Of a stretch of DNA of 64,000 nucleotides, positions 1 through 9,621 are shown piece by piece. The stretch covers positions 310,001 through 374,000 of the forward strand of contig NZ_CP013422.1 of assembly GCF_001718695.1 (NCBI RefSeq), written 5' to 3'. Below the pieces are notes generated by a model, which saw only the letters and a list, made by a program, of their open reading frames with translations, had not been told where the DNA came from and did no database searches. The position numbers and the translations under genes are program-made. Within the stretch, counting starts at the first letter, position 1, and every line of letters starts with the position of its first letter. The stretch comes from Burkholderia ubonensis (GTDB lineage: Bacteria; Pseudomonadota; Gammaproteobacteria; Burkholderiales; Burkholderiaceae).

Positions 1-1643
1 GCGATGCGGCCGTCACGCGGCACGTCGCCGCGTTTCTCGCGCGGCACGCGGAAGGCCCGCTGCCCGACACGCTGCTGCTCAACGGCGGCGTGTTTCGCGC
101 GGGCGCGCTCGCCGGCCGTCTCGCGCAGACGCTCGGCGCGTGGCGCGGCCAGCCGCTCAACGTGTTGCAGAACACGCAGCCGGACATCGCGGTTGCGCGC
201 GGCGCGGTCGCGTACGGCCTCGCGCGCGCGGGGCACGCGCCGCGCATCGGCGGCGGCTCGCCGCGCAGCTATTTCCTCGTGCTCGACGACGGCGGCGATG
301 CCGCCGCCGAAGCGCGCGGCGTATGCCTGCTGCCGCGCGGCACCGAAGAGGGCCGCGAAATCCGGCTGGAAGACCGCACGTTCGCGCTGCAGCTTGGGGC
401 GCCGGTGCGTTTCCACCTCGTGTCGACGGTTGCTGATACGGCGTACCGTCCCGGCGATCTGGTGACGCTCGGCGACGGCGATTTCGTCCGGCTGCCGCCG
501 ATCGCGACGGTCATCGACCGGCAGGCGGGCGGCGGCGCACGCGAAACACCGGTGAAGCTCACGGCGTCGCTGACCGAAGTCGGCACGCTCGAAATGCACT
601 GCATCGCGACGGATGACGCGGCGCAGCGCTGGCGCCTCGAATTCCAGTTGCGCGGCGACGCGGCGACTCGAGGCGACGTGGACATGCCCTTGCGGCATCC
701 GCAACTCGATCAGGCGATCGAACTGATCGACCGCTCGTTCGGCGGCCGCTCGGCGGACGTCACGCCGAAGGACACGCGCCGGCTGCGCGCGCAGCTCGAG
801 CAGCTGCTCGGCCCGCGCGACGAATGGGACGTCGCGCTCGCGCGCGAGCTGTTCGACGCGCTGCTCGCGCGGGCGCGCCGTCGGCGGCGCTCGGCCGATC
901 ACGAGCGCGCGTGGCTGAACCTCGCCGGCTATTGCGTGCGCCCGGGCTTTGGCCATCCGCTCGACGCGTGGCGCATCGAGCAGCTGTGGCCGCTGTTCGA
1001 CGACGGCATCCAGTACGTGAACGACGGGCAGGTGTGGTCCGAATGGTGGACGCTGTGGCGGCGCGCGGCAGGCGGGCTCGACGAGGATGCGCAGACGCAG
1101 ATCCGCGACGCGATTGCGTTTCTCGAACCGGCCGACGGCAAGCGGCGCAAGCTGCCGTTCGATCCGGCCAAGGTCGGGCCGGCCGACATGACGCGCTTGT
1201 CCGCGTCGCTCGAGCGGTTGCCGGTCGAGCGCAAGATCGAGCTTGCCGAGCGGCTGACCGCGCTGCTGCAGAAGCCGTCCGACTGCGCGCTCGGCGCGTG
1301 GGCGCTCGGCCGCGTCGGCGCGCGCCAGCCGTTCTACGGCAGCGCGCATGGCGTCGTGCCGGCCGACGTTGCAGGCAGCCTGCTCGACGCGCTGTTCGCG
1401 CTCGACTGGAAGCAGGTCGAGCCGGCCGCGTTCGCGGCCGCGCAGATCGCGCGGATGACGGGCGATCGCGAACGCGATCTGCCGGACGACACGCGTGCGG
1501 CGGTGATCAAGCGGCTGTCGGCGGCGAACGCGTCGGCCGCCTGGATCGACATGGTGCGCGAAGCGATCGCGTTCGATGAAGCGGACACGGCGCGCGTGTT
1601 CGGCGAGTCGTTGCCGGCGGGGTTGAAGCTGCTGGAGGGTTGA
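1..1643 (+). CDS. Hsp70-family protein with DUF3731-type C-terminus (3' part)
   Basis: The frame is open from the window edge, so the N-terminus and any true start lie upstream. About 546 residues are visible. The early segment reads LLLNGGVFRAG, the end of an actin-like Hsp70 nucleotide-binding domain. A substrate-domain-like beta region follows, then a helical C-terminus with the Trp-rich block VNDGQVWSEWWTLWRRA typical of the large DUF3731 Hsp70 homologues of beta-proteobacteria. These are cytoplasmic DnaK relatives of unknown client range, usually near 900 residues, so about 60 percent is present. It ends at a TGA, and the next gene converges on it. The family call is firm; the cellular role is unknown. 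Confidence 0.85.
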   Translation, partial: DAAVTRHVAAFLARHAEGPLPDTLLLNGGVFRAGALAGRLAQTLGAWRGQPLNVLQNTQPDIAVARGAVAYGLARAGHAPRIGGGSPRSYFLVLDDGGDAAAEARGVCLLPRGTEEGREIRLEDRTFALQLGAPVRFHLVSTVADTAYRPGDLVTLGDGDFVRLPPIATVIDRQAGGGARETPVKLTASLTEVGTLEMHCIATDDAAQRWRLEFQLRGDAATRGDVDMPLRHPQLDQAIELIDRSFGGRSADVTPKDTRRLRAQLEQLLGPRDEWDVALARELFDALLARARRRRRSADHERAWLNLAGYCVRPGFGHPLDAWRIEQLWPLFDDGIQYVNDGQVWSEWWTLWRRAAGGLDEDAQTQIRDAIAFLEPADGKRRKLPFDPAKVGPADMTRLSASLERLPVERKIELAERLTALLQKPSDCALGAWALGRVGARQPFYGSAHGVVPADVAGSLLDALFALDWKQVEPAAFAAAQIARMTGDRERDLPDDTRAAVIKRLSAANASAAWIDMVREAIAFDEADTARVFGESLPAGLKLLEG

Positions 1644-1697
1644 GCGAACGGCCGGGCGCCGCATCGACGGCTCGCCGGCCGGCGAGCAGCGCCACCG

Positions 1698-2294
1698 TCA
1701 AGTGTTCGTCGTGGCCTGCGGAAACACCGGTTCGCCGAGCGTCAGCATCAAGCGGTTCGCCCACGCGAAGATCGCGATCGCATGCGACAGGTCGAGTATT
1801 TCGTCATGAGCGAGTCCCGCGGCCTCGAGCGCGGCGATGTCGCTGTCGTCCACCGTGTCGGGCCGCTCGGTTAGCGCGATCGCATAGCGGACGATCGCGC
1901 GTTCGCGCGCGTTCGTCCCCGCCGTCGATGGGTCTTCAAATACCTGCTCGATCGAATCGCTGCGTTTCGCGAGCTGCGTGAAGCGTTGCGCATGGACCGA
2001 TGCGCAGTACACGCAGCCATTCACACGCGACACCACCGTGCTCGCCAGTTCCCGCTCCGCGCGCGACAGTCCGCCGGGGCCGTACATGATCGCGTTGAAC
2101 ACGGCCGAGCGTTGCCGCAGGATCTCGGGCTGATGCACGAGCAGCAGGTAATAGTCGGACGTCGTTGCGTGCGGATGGCTCGCCTCGAGCACGTCGAGCT
2201 GCTCCGCGGTGGCGCGTTCGAGCGGCACCGTATCGAGCCACGCACGCCAGCCGAGCGTGTCGGACGTGAAGCCGTGGGAGGTGACCGTGGTCAT
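1698..2294 (-). CDS. AhpD/CMD-type peroxidase-related protein
   Basis: This 198-residue protein of the carboxymuconolactone decarboxylase/AhpD fold carries the redox motif CVYCASVHAQR (Cys94, Cys97, His101) preceded by Glu80. That is the arrangement of active alkylhydroperoxidase-like proteins, so a thiol-based peroxidase or disulfide-relay role is likely. It is the last gene of a four-gene minus-strand operon, and its ATG overlaps the stop of the upstream CMD protein (ATGA). The pair resembles the coupled CMD families seen in Agrobacterium (Avi_7169/Avi_7170 type); I recall that from memory and did not search it. The substrate is unknown. Confidence 0.85.
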   Translation of the reverse strand: MTTVTSHGFTSDTLGWRAWLDTVPLERATAEQLDVLEASHPHATTSDYYLLLVHQPEILRQRSAVFNAIMYGPGGLSRAERELASTVVSRVNGCVYCASVHAQRFTQLAKRSDSIEQVFEDPSTAGTNARERAIVRYAIALTERPDTVDDSDIAALEAAGLAHDEILDLSHAIAIFAWANRLMLTLGEPVFPQATTNT

Positions 2295-2821
2295 GCGGCC
2301 TCCCGCGCGACGCGCGTGTGCAACGCGCTGGCCGCCGCCGCGACGCGCAGCTGATACGCGACGAACGCGACGAGCTGCGACAACGCAACGATTGCCGCCG
2401 TCGTGAATCCCGCCGACTTCAGTGCGGCGAGATCGGACGCGTGTGCGTCGACGGGCGACAGCGTCAGGCGCCGCGCATGCGCGAGCAGCGCACCCAGACG
2501 GCGCGGCAGCGCATCGAATGCGTCGGCGTCGGCGCGCGCGATGTCGTCCGGCGTGCCGCCCGCCTCGATCAGCCGCGCGTGGTAGGTCGCGGCGAGTGCG
2601 TGCGCACTCGATCGCTGCGCGACGTAGCGCGCCGCATGCAGACGCTCGATGAGCGAAAGATCGGGCAGCGCGGCATCGAACAGCGCGGCTTCGCTCAACT
2701 GCGTATGGCGCAGCACCTTCTCGCGCGCGCGGCGCAGTGCGGCGACCGGACTGTCGTCGCGCAGCCCGGCGACCGCGTCGATCGTATCCGGCGCGGCGGC
2801 CGGCGGTTGGGTATCAATCAT
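2291..2821 (-). CDS. CMD-domain protein lacking the CxxC pair
   Basis: This 176-residue, almost entirely helical, Ala-rich protein has no cysteine and no CxxC pair. It resembles the redox-dead partner of paired CMD-domain proteins. Its start overlaps the end of the flavin monooxygenase gene by 8 bases, and its stop overlaps the start of the CxxC-containing partner (ATGA). Translational coupling therefore suggests it forms a complex or a sequential pair with that partner. No catalytic residue can be named. The assignment rests mainly on size, helical pattern and position, so it is less secure than the next gene. Confidence 0.7.
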   Translation of the reverse strand: MIDTQPPAAAPDTIDAVAGLRDDSPVAALRRAREKVLRHTQLSEAALFDAALPDLSLIERLHAARYVAQRSSAHALAATYHARLIEAGGTPDDIARADADAFDALPRRLGALLAHARRLTLSPVDAHASDLAALKSAGFTTAAIVALSQLVAFVAYQLRVAAAASALHTRVAREAA

Positions 2822-4298
2822 CGTGGTGGGTTCCGGTGGTCACGGGTGTCGTGGAAGGCGCCGTCCACGCGTCGGCGTCGCGCCATTCGTCGCCATGCAG
2901 CTCCGCGTTGGCGAACGCGACGAGCGCGTCGTAGTGGCGGTCGCGATCGTCGTCGAACAGCCGGCTCGCGATGCCGCGCGCGAGCCGTCCCGCGCCCGCG
3001 CTGATCGCGGGGATGTCGCCGGACAGCTTGCCGTGGCTCAGACTCGCCGCATTGTTGAAGCAGTGGATGCGCGTGACGGCTGGGCATGCGCCGCGCTCGC
3101 GTTCCTGGAACGCGAACGCGGGACCGAGATCGGGCGACTCGGCGAGTTCGTCGAGCCAGGTGCCGGGCGGCGGTTGGTAGCGATCCTTCCAGCGCCGCAC
3201 ATGCGGCCCGAACGATGCGAATTCCGTGCGCGTGGTCCAATCGGAATGGAAGCCCGTCGCGAAGATCAGGAAATCGACCGTGTAGCGACCGCGCGGCGTG
3301 ACGACCTGCAGCCCGTCATGAGCGTCGACCAGCGTTTCGATCGGGCTGGCCGCATGGAAGTACGCGTGCGGGTGCCGCGACACGCGCAGCACGCTCTCGC
3401 GCGGCGGCGGTGTCTGCGACGTCAGCGCATAGTGCATGAAGCGCCACTTCGTCGCGTCGTCGAGCGCGGCGAAGCCATGCACGAGGCCCGGGCTGCCGAT
3501 GCCGGTCAGCTTGTTGATGCGCGGAATGTCCGCGCGACGGAACAGCAGGTCGACGCGAGCGGCGCCTGCCTCGAGTGCGGTACCGGCATTGTCGAACGCG
3601 GACGCGCCCGCGCCCACCACGCCGACGCGCTTGCCGGCGAGCGCCGCGAAATCGATCGGCTCGGACGAATGCGCCCAGCGCGTGCGCGGCACGCGTTGCG
3701 CGACGGGCGGAACGTACGGGCCGCCGAGTCCGTCGCGGCCGGTCGCCAGTACGACGTGACGCGCGAGCACCGTCCGCGTTGCGCCGCTCGCTTGCAAGTC
3801 GAGCGCAAGCAGGCCGTCGTCACGCGGGCGCAGTGCGACGAGCGTGGTGTCGTTGTGCACCGACAGGTCGAGCACGCGGCGGTACCAGCGCAGATAGTCC
3901 ATCCACTGCGTGCGCGGGATCTTGTAGAGCGCATCCCATGCGTCGCGGCCGTGGCAGGCTTCGAACCACGCGCGAAAGGTCAGTGCGGGGAGCCCGAGCG
4001 CGGGGCCGGCGAGCTGCTTTGGCGAGCGCAACGTCTCCATCCGCGCGAAGGTGACCCACGGGCCTTCATAGCCGGCCGGCGCGCGGTCGATCACGCATTG
4101 GTTGTCGATGCCGAGCAGACGCAGCTCGGCCGACGCCGCGAGCCCTGCCATGCCGCCGCCGACGATCGCGACGTCGAGTACGCGCGCACCGTCGACCTCG
4201 CGCGGCGGCACCCACGACGGCGGGGGCAGGTCGAGCCAGCGCAGGTCCTGCGCGACACGTGCTTCCAGTGCCGCGAGTGTGTCGGGCGTCGCCGTCAT
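2814..4298 (-). CDS. Flavin-containing monooxygenase / FAD-NAD(P)-binding oxidoreductase
   Basis: This 494-residue protein has an N-terminal FAD-binding Rossmann motif (VAIVGGGMAG, residues 43-52), a second dinucleotide motif VGVVGAGASAFD near the middle for NADPH, and FATGFHSDW near the C-terminus, the ATG motif of flavin and N-hydroxylating monooxygenases. The ATG chosen at 4298 overlaps the stop of the LysR gene (ATGA); an open frame continues upstream, but in antisense to lysR. No signal peptide is seen, so the enzyme is cytoplasmic. It is probably NADPH-dependent oxygenation of a small molecule that is imported by, or sensed together with, the divergent LIV-type transporter. The substrate is unknown. 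Confidence 0.85.
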   Translation of the reverse strand: MTATPDTLAALEARVAQDLRWLDLPPPSWVPPREVDGARVLDVAIVGGGMAGLAASAELRLLGIDNQCVIDRAPAGYEGPWVTFARMETLRSPKQLAGPALGLPALTFRAWFEACHGRDAWDALYKIPRTQWMDYLRWYRRVLDLSVHNDTTLVALRPRDDGLLALDLQASGATRTVLARHVVLATGRDGLGGPYVPPVAQRVPRTRWAHSSEPIDFAALAGKRVGVVGAGASAFDNAGTALEAGAARVDLLFRRADIPRINKLTGIGSPGLVHGFAALDDATKWRFMHYALTSQTPPPRESVLRVSRHPHAYFHAASPIETLVDAHDGLQVVTPRGRYTVDFLIFATGFHSDWTTRTEFASFGPHVRRWKDRYQPPPGTWLDELAESPDLGPAFAFQERERGACPAVTRIHCFNNAASLSHGKLSGDIPAISAGAGRLARGIASRLFDDDRDRHYDALVAFANAELHGDEWRDADAWTAPSTTPVTTGTHHDD

Positions 4299-5335
4299 GC
4301 GGCCTCCTTGCGGGCGCCGCGCGCGTGCGCGGTTCGGGTCGATCGGGTAGGGCGCGTCGCGCGAGCCGGGCGCGCGTCGCCGTCGGTGCGCGGCCGGTCG
4401 CCGCGCATCCACGCGTCGTGCACAGATGCATCGTGAAAGATCACGCCGTCGAGGAGTGTGCGCGTCGTGCGCTGCAGCGCGTCGAGCAGCGCGTCGACGG
4501 CGGCCGTGCGCGGCTTGCCGGCCGGCGTCGCGACGCCGAACGCAAACGGTATGTCCGCATCGAGCGGGCGTACGACGACGCCTTCGACCGGCAGTGCGAC
4601 GCCCGTTGCCGGATCGACGATCGCGATCCCGAGCGCGGCGCGCGCGGCCATCACGGCATTCAGCGATGCGTTGGTCTCGACGAATACACGGACGTCGACA
4701 CGTGCTGCGGCCAACGCCGCATCGATGCGCTGGCGCAGCCGGTGCCGGTTCGCGACCGTCACGATGCGGCGCCGCGCGAGATCGCGCAGTGTGATACGCG
4801 GCTTGGTCGCGAGCGGATCGGCCGCGGCCAGCACGGCGACGCAACGGGCTTGCGCGATCCAGTGCACGTCGAGCCCGGCATGCGCGATCGGCAACGTGAC
4901 GACGCCGATATCGGCGGTGCCTGCCAGCACTTCGTGCACGACGTGTTCGGCCGATTCGCTGCGCAGCTGGTAATGCGGCGCGTGCGCGCCGTCGGGCAGC
5001 GCGGCGAGCGCGGCCGGCACGAGCGCGGCCGCGAGCGAAGGCGTGGCCGCGATGCGCACGGGCTCGGCCGTTTCGTCGCCGAGTGCGCGTGCCCGCGCTT
5101 CGATCGCGCGCAGGCCGACGAGCGAACGCTCGACTTCGTCGTAGAGCAGGAACGCGCGGCGCGTCGGCGTGACGCGGGGGCCGTGCCGGTCGAACAGCGC
5201 ATAGCCGAGATCGGCTTCGAGCTCCTGGATCTGCCGCGTGACGGCCGGCTGCGAACGGCCGAGCAGTTCGCCCGCGCCGGTGACGCTGCCGGCCGACATG
5301 ACCGCCGAAAATGCTTCGAGTTGATGCAACTCCAT
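4295..5335 (-). CDS. LysR-family transcriptional regulator
   Basis: This 346-residue protein has the classic N-terminal winged helix (MELHQLEAFSAVMSAGSVTG, then a helix with RSQPAVTRQIQELEADLG) and a two-lobed periplasmic-binding-like effector domain. The last 40 residues are an Arg-rich tail beyond the usual 300-residue LysR length, which is unusual. It is the first gene of its own target-like operon (monooxygenase plus two CMD proteins, all coupled by overlaps). It also lies divergent from the LIV-type ABC operon, so it may control both. The ATG at 5335 is chosen because it gives the canonical LysR N-terminus; the longer open frame upstream is non-coding. Confidence 0.93.
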   Translation of the reverse strand: MELHQLEAFSAVMSAGSVTGAGELLGRSQPAVTRQIQELEADLGYALFDRHGPRVTPTRRAFLLYDEVERSLVGLRAIEARARALGDETAEPVRIAATPSLAAALVPAALAALPDGAHAPHYQLRSESAEHVVHEVLAGTADIGVVTLPIAHAGLDVHWIAQARCVAVLAAADPLATKPRITLRDLARRRIVTVANRHRLRQRIDAALAAARVDVRVFVETNASLNAVMAARAALGIAIVDPATGVALPVEGVVVRPLDADIPFAFGVATPAGKPRTAAVDALLDALQRTTRTLLDGVIFHDASVHDAWMRGDRPRTDGDARPARATRPTRSTRTAHARGARKEAA

Positions 5336-5690
5336 GGCGCGTTCCGATGATGCAATGTGCGCATTGTAGGAGCGCCAGCATGCGTGATTCATATAATGAT
5401 TTTTGCTATCGACAGCGCGAAAAGTGCGAAGCGCGGGCGCACCGCGCGGAGTTCGATTACGTGCATGCGTGCCGGTCCCGCACGGCCGCGCATGTCGAAC
5501 CTCAATCGAATCAAAGCGCTGCGCCGCGTACGCACGCGCCGTGCATGTGCGCCGCACGCCGATGCATCGACGCACGCGTTCGGCTTCGCGCCGCGTGCGA
5601 TATCGATATGCGCAAAACTTCGTTGGAACGCCCTGAGGCAGATGGTTACATGCCGTCACTCTTTTCGATTGGCGGACGGCTGGGGGGCGT
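5336..5690. promoter_or_regulatory. Divergent control region between lysR-type operon and LIV-type importer
   Basis: This 355-base non-coding stretch contains no convincing gene. On the minus strand a TACAAT -10-like hexamer lies at 5363-5368, about 28 bases upstream of the LysR start. On the plus strand a perfect TATAAT lies at 5392-5397, without a good -35 at the right distance. The part next to the LysR gene (5340-5400) is richer in A+T than its surroundings, as expected for a LysR operator. These are visual calls only. Confidence 0.4.
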
Positions 5691-6884
5691 ATGAAGGTAT
5701 CGGGCATCGACACACGCGGCGCATGGCGGCGCGCACTGGGCACGGTTGCGGCGCTGGCTGCCGCATGGGGTTTGTCGACGGGCGGCGCGCTCGCCGCGGG
5801 CGTATCGGGCGAGCCGCTGGTGATCGGCGTGAGCGGACCGCTCACCGGGCAGGACGCGCAATACGGCGAGCAATGGAAGCGCGGCTTCGATCTCGCGCTC
5901 GACGAGATCAACGGCAGCGGCGGCATCCATGGCCGCCCGCTCGCGGTGGATTTCCAGGACAGCCGCAGCGACCCGCGCCAAGCGGTCGCGATCGCGCAGA
6001 AATTCGTCGCCGATCCGCGCATCGTGATCGAGCTCGGCGACTTCTCCAGCGCGACGTCGATGGCCGCGTCGCCGATCTACCAGCGCGGGCAGCTGATTCA
6101 GTTCGGCTTCACGAATTCGCATCCCGATTTCACGAAGGGCGGCGACTACCTGTGGAGCACCGCGCTCAGTCAGGCCGAGGAGCAGCCGCTGCTGGCGCGT
6201 TACGCGGTGAAGGAGCTCGGCTTCAAGCGGATTGCGGTGCTGTACCTGAACACCGACTGGGGCCGCACGAGCAAGGACATCTTCGCGAAGGCGGCGGCGG
6301 GGCTCGGCGCGCAGGTCGTCGCGGCCGAAGGCTACCAGCCGGCGGAGAAGGACTTCCGCTCGACGCTCGTGCGCATCGGTGCGTCGAAGCCCGATTCGAT
6401 CGTGCTGATCTCGTATTACGCCGACGGCGCGCAGATCGTGCGTCAGGCGCGTAGCGCGGGCCTCGCGTTGCCGATCGCGGCGGTCGGCTCCGTGTATTCG
6501 CCGAAATTCCTCGAACTGGGCGGCACGGCCGTGGAAGGCGTCTATACCGAGTCGAACTTTTTCCCGGCCGAACCGCGTCCGGAAGTGCAGGCGTTCGTGC
6601 AGCGCTATCGCGCGAAATATCATGCGGATCCCGATTCGTTCGTGGCGCGCGCGTACGACGCGCTGATCCTGTCGGCCGACGTGCTGCGCCGCTACGGGAC
6701 CACGCGTGCGGCCGCGCACGACGGCTTCGCGAAGGTGAGCGACGTGCCGAGCGTGATCTTCGGCAAGGTGCGCTTCGACCCGCAGACGCGCCGTGTCGCG
6801 GGCGCCCGCACCGTCTATCTCGTGGTGAAGCAGGGGCAGTGGGCGCTGTGGGACGGCGCGAAGCCGCAGCTCGCCGCGCGCTGA
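5691..6884 (+). CDS. LIV-type ABC transporter periplasmic binding protein
   Basis: This 397-residue protein has a signal peptide with Arg residues, a hydrophobic stretch (GTVAALAAAWGLSTGGALA) and a likely cleavage at ALA|AG. The mature part starts EPLVIGVSGPLTGQDAQYG, the standard opening of LivJ/LivK-type type-I binding proteins, and continues with ALDEINGSGGIHGRPL. It delivers a branched-chain amino acid, amide or aromatic acid to the permease encoded next. It is the first gene of a four-gene plus-strand operon, with a purine-rich GGGGGG run just before the ATG. The specificity cannot be read from sequence; the neighbouring monooxygenase argues for a catabolic substrate rather than leucine. 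Confidence 0.92.
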   Translation: MKVSGIDTRGAWRRALGTVAALAAAWGLSTGGALAAGVSGEPLVIGVSGPLTGQDAQYGEQWKRGFDLALDEINGSGGIHGRPLAVDFQDSRSDPRQAVAIAQKFVADPRIVIELGDFSSATSMAASPIYQRGQLIQFGFTNSHPDFTKGGDYLWSTALSQAEEQPLLARYAVKELGFKRIAVLYLNTDWGRTSKDIFAKAAAGLGAQVVAAEGYQPAEKDFRSTLVRIGASKPDSIVLISYYADGAQIVRQARSAGLALPIAAVGSVYSPKFLELGGTAVEGVYTESNFFPAEPRPEVQAFVQRYRAKYHADPDSFVARAYDALILSADVLRRYGTTRAAAHDGFAKVSDVPSVIFGKVRFDPQTRRVAGARTVYLVVKQGQWALWDGAKPQLAAR

Positions 6885-6929
6885 TCCAGCGCGCGCCCTG
6901 ACCCGCATGCTTTCGACGGACGTATCGTG

Positions 6930-8741
6930 ATGGCTTCCTGGCTCGACTACACGCTCAACGGTCTCATCGTCGGCAACATCTACGCGTTGCTCGCGGTCGG
7001 GCTCGCGTTGATCTTCGGCGTGTCGCATCTGATCAACTTCGCGCACGGCTCGGTCTACATGGTGGGCGCGTTCGTCGGCTGGCTGTGCCTGACGCGCTTC
7101 GGCCTGCCGCTGCCCGTCGCGCTCGCGGCGGTGGTCGCGGGCTGCGCGGCGCTCGGCATCGCGATCGAGCGCATCGGGCTGCGGCCGTTGCGCCACGCGG
7201 CGCGGATCGCGCCGCTGCTCGCGACGATCGGCATCAGTTTCATCCTCGATCAGCTCGTGCAGCTCGTGTTCGGCGCCGATCCGCGCGCCGTGCCGACGCC
7301 GTTGCCCGACTGGCACGTGCGGATCGCGGGCGCGACGCTCGGCGCGCTCGACCTGCTGATCGCGGGCATCGGCATCGCGGCGGCCGCACTGCTGTACGGA
7401 TTCCTGCGCTTCACGCGGCTCGGCTGGGCCGTGCGCGCCACTGCGCAGGACCGCGACGCGGCGCTGCAAATGGGCGTCGACGTCGATCGCGTGAACCAGG
7501 CCGTGTTCGCAATCGCATGCGCGCTCGGCGGCGTCAGCGGGCTGCTGGTCGGCATGTACTACAACAGCATCGATCCTGCGATGGGCTTCCAGGCGACGCT
7601 CAAGGGCGTGGTCGCGCTGCTGATCGGCGGGCTCGGCAACGTGCCGGGCGCGATTGCGGGCAGCCTGCTGCTCGGTCTCGTCGAAAGCTACGGCGTCGCG
7701 CTGTTCGGGACGAGCTATCGCGACCTGTTCGCGTTCGGGCTGCTGATCGTGTTCCTGGTATGGCGGCCGAACGGGCTGTTCAGCGCGAAGCGCGCGCTGC
7801 CGCCCGAGCCGATGACCGGCACCTTCCTCGCCGCTGCGAGGCACGTACGCGTGTCGCGCCCGGCCGTCGCGGCGCTGATCGTGCTGGCTGCCGCGCTGCC
7901 GTGGCTCGGCGCGTCGCCGTATGTGCTGCAGACACTGACCAACGCGTGGCTGTACGGGCTGCTCGCACTGAGCCTCACGCTGGTGGCCGGCACGGTCGGG
8001 CAGATCTCGCTCGGCCATGCGGCGCTGCTCGTGATCGGCGCGTATGCATCGGCGCTGCTGTCGTCGGATCTCGGCTGGTCGCCGGCCGTGACGATCCCGT
8101 GTGCGGGCGCGATCACCGCGGCGCTCGGCACGCTGCTCGTCTATCCGGCATTCCGCTTGCGCGGCCACTACGTGTCGATCGCGACGCTCGGCATCGGCGA
8201 AGTGGTGAGCCTCGTGATCCTGAACTGGGACGGCCTCACGCGCGGCCCGCTCGGCATCACCGGCATCGCGCCGCTGCCGTGGGCGAGCACCGCGCGCGCC
8301 GCGTACTGGTTCGCACTCGCGGTGCTCGTCGTGCTGGCGCTGCTGCAGGTGCGGCTGCTGCGCTCGCATCTCGGCCGTACGCTGCGCGCGGTGCGCGAGG
8401 ACGACGTCGCCGCACGCGCGCACGGCATCGCGCCGAATCGCTACAAGGCGATCGCATTCGCGGTCGGCGGCGTGGCGGCCGGCGTGAGCGGCGGAATCGC
8501 CGCGCATCTGTACAGCTACATCAATCACCAGACCTTCGATTCGCAGGTCTCGATCCTTGCGTTGACGATGGTGATCCTCGGCGGGCTCGGCAACGTGCTT
8601 GGCGGTATCGTCGGCGCGGTTGCGCTGATCGGGCTGCCCGAGCTGTTCCGCTGGGCGGCCGACTATCGGATGCTGATCTACGGCGTCGTGCTGGTGCTGC
8701 TCGTCCGGTTCCGGCCGCAGGGCCTGCTCGGCACCGTGTAA
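6930..8741 (+). CDS. Fused LivH-LivM branched-chain-type ABC permease
   Basis: This 603-residue inner-membrane protein joins the two LIV permeases. Residues 1 to about 290 are LivH-like ([16 protein letters not shown], then a GLGNVPGAI loop). Residues from about 310 are LivM-like ([16 protein letters not shown], later [13 protein letters not shown]). Separate LivH and LivM are each near 300 residues, so this is a clean head-to-tail fusion. A GTG one codon upstream (6927) is the alternative start. It lies between the binding protein and the LivG-type ATPase, and its TAA overlaps the AGGAG of the next gene. Confidence 0.93.
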   Translation: MASWLDYTLNGLIVGNIYALLAVGLALIFGVSHLINFAHGSVYMVGAFVGWLCLTRFGLPLPVALAAVVAGCAALGIAIERIGLRPLRHAARIAPLLATIGISFILDQLVQLVFGADPRAVPTPLPDWHVRIAGATLGALDLLIAGIGIAAAALLYGFLRFTRLGWAVRATAQDRDAALQMGVDVDRVNQAVFAIACALGGVSGLLVGMYYNSIDPAMGFQATLKGVVALLIGGLGNVPGAIAGSLLLGLVESYGVALFGTSYRDLFAFGLLIVFLVWRPNGLFSAKRALPPEPMTGTFLAAARHVRVSRPAVAALIVLAAALPWLGASPYVLQTLTNAWLYGLLALSLTLVAGTVGQISLGHAALLVIGAYASALLSSDLGWSPAVTIPCAGAITAALGTLLVYPAFRLRGHYVSIATLGIGEVVSLVILNWDGLTRGPLGITGIAPLPWASTARAAYWFALAVLVVLALLQVRLLRSHLGRTLRAVREDDVAARAHGIAPNRYKAIAFAVGGVAAGVSGGIAAHLYSYINHQTFDSQVSILALTMVILGGLGNVLGGIVGAVALIGLPELFRWAADYRMLIYGVVLVLLVRFRPQGLLGTV

Positions 8742-8752
8742 GGAGAAATGCG

Positions 8753-9592
8753 ATGACCACTCGTCGACCGTTGCTCGACGTGCGCGGATTGACACGCCGC
8801 TTCGACGGCGTGACCGCGCTCGACGCCGCGAGCCTGACGCTCGCCGACGGCGAATTGCTGAGCGTGATCGGCCCGAACGGCGCGGGCAAGTCGACGCTGT
8901 TCAACCTGATCGCGGGCGCGGACCGTCCCGACGCCGGCCGCGTGACGTTCGACGGGAGCGACATCACCGGCGTCGCACCGGAGCGGCTCGCGGCGCTCGG
9001 CATCGCGCGCACGTTTCAGCACGGCCGCGTGTTCGGCAACCTGAGCGTGCTCGACAACGTATTGATCGGCGCCCATGCGCGGCTGCGGGCGGCGCGACGC
9101 GGCTGGCCGGTGCTCGGCGCGGCGGCCGAGGTATGGCGCGCGCTGGTGCGGCCCGCGTCGGTGCGGCGCGAGGAAGCCGCGTTGCGCGCCGAAGCGCGCG
9201 ACATCGTCGCGCGATTCGGCGAGCGGCTCGCGCCGCGCATCGATCACCCGGCGCATAGCCTGTCGTATGCGAACCGCCGACGCGTCGAGATCGGCCGCGC
9301 GCTCGCGCTGCACCCGCGCCTGCTGCTGCTCGACGAGCCGACCGCCGGGATGAACGAGACCGAGACCGCCGAGATGCTGCAACTGATCCAGTCGCTGAAG
9401 GCGGGCGGCCTGACGATCCTGCTGATCGAACACAAGCTCGAGCTCGTGATGCGCGTATCCGATCGCGTGATGGTGCTCGACAACGGCGTGAAGATCGCCG
9501 AAGGCGCGCCGCGCGACGTGCGGCACGATCCGCGCGTGATCGAGGCCTATCTCGGGCGCCGCCATGCGGACGCCGCGCGCGCGGCGGCATGA
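8753..9592 (+). CDS. LivG-type ABC transporter ATP-binding protein
   Basis: This 279-residue ATPase has Walker A GPNGAGKST, Walker B LLLLDEPTAGM and the H-loop LLIEHKLELVM. The signature region reads SLSYANRRRVEIGRAL instead of the usual LSGGQ, as is typical of the LivG branch, where this motif is relaxed (SYGQRR type). An AGGAG Shine-Dalgarno at 8741-8745 precedes the ATG. It energises the fused permease together with the next gene, whose open frame overlaps the stop. Confidence 0.93.
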   Translation: MTTRRPLLDVRGLTRRFDGVTALDAASLTLADGELLSVIGPNGAGKSTLFNLIAGADRPDAGRVTFDGSDITGVAPERLAALGIARTFQHGRVFGNLSVLDNVLIGAHARLRAARRGWPVLGAAAEVWRALVRPASVRREEAALRAEARDIVARFGERLAPRIDHPAHSLSYANRRRVEIGRALALHPRLLLLDEPTAGMNETETAEMLQLIQSLKAGGLTILLIEHKLELVMRVSDRVMVLDNGVKIAEGAPRDVRHDPRVIEAYLGRRHADAARAAA

Positions 9593-9621
9593 GCCCACCA
9601 TTTTCTGGAGCTGACCTCGCG

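Noticed and set aside
5646..8795. A minus-strand open frame of about 1050 codons
   Set aside because: It is antisense to the LIV-type genes; the protein is His/Arg/Gln-rich with no recognisable fold.
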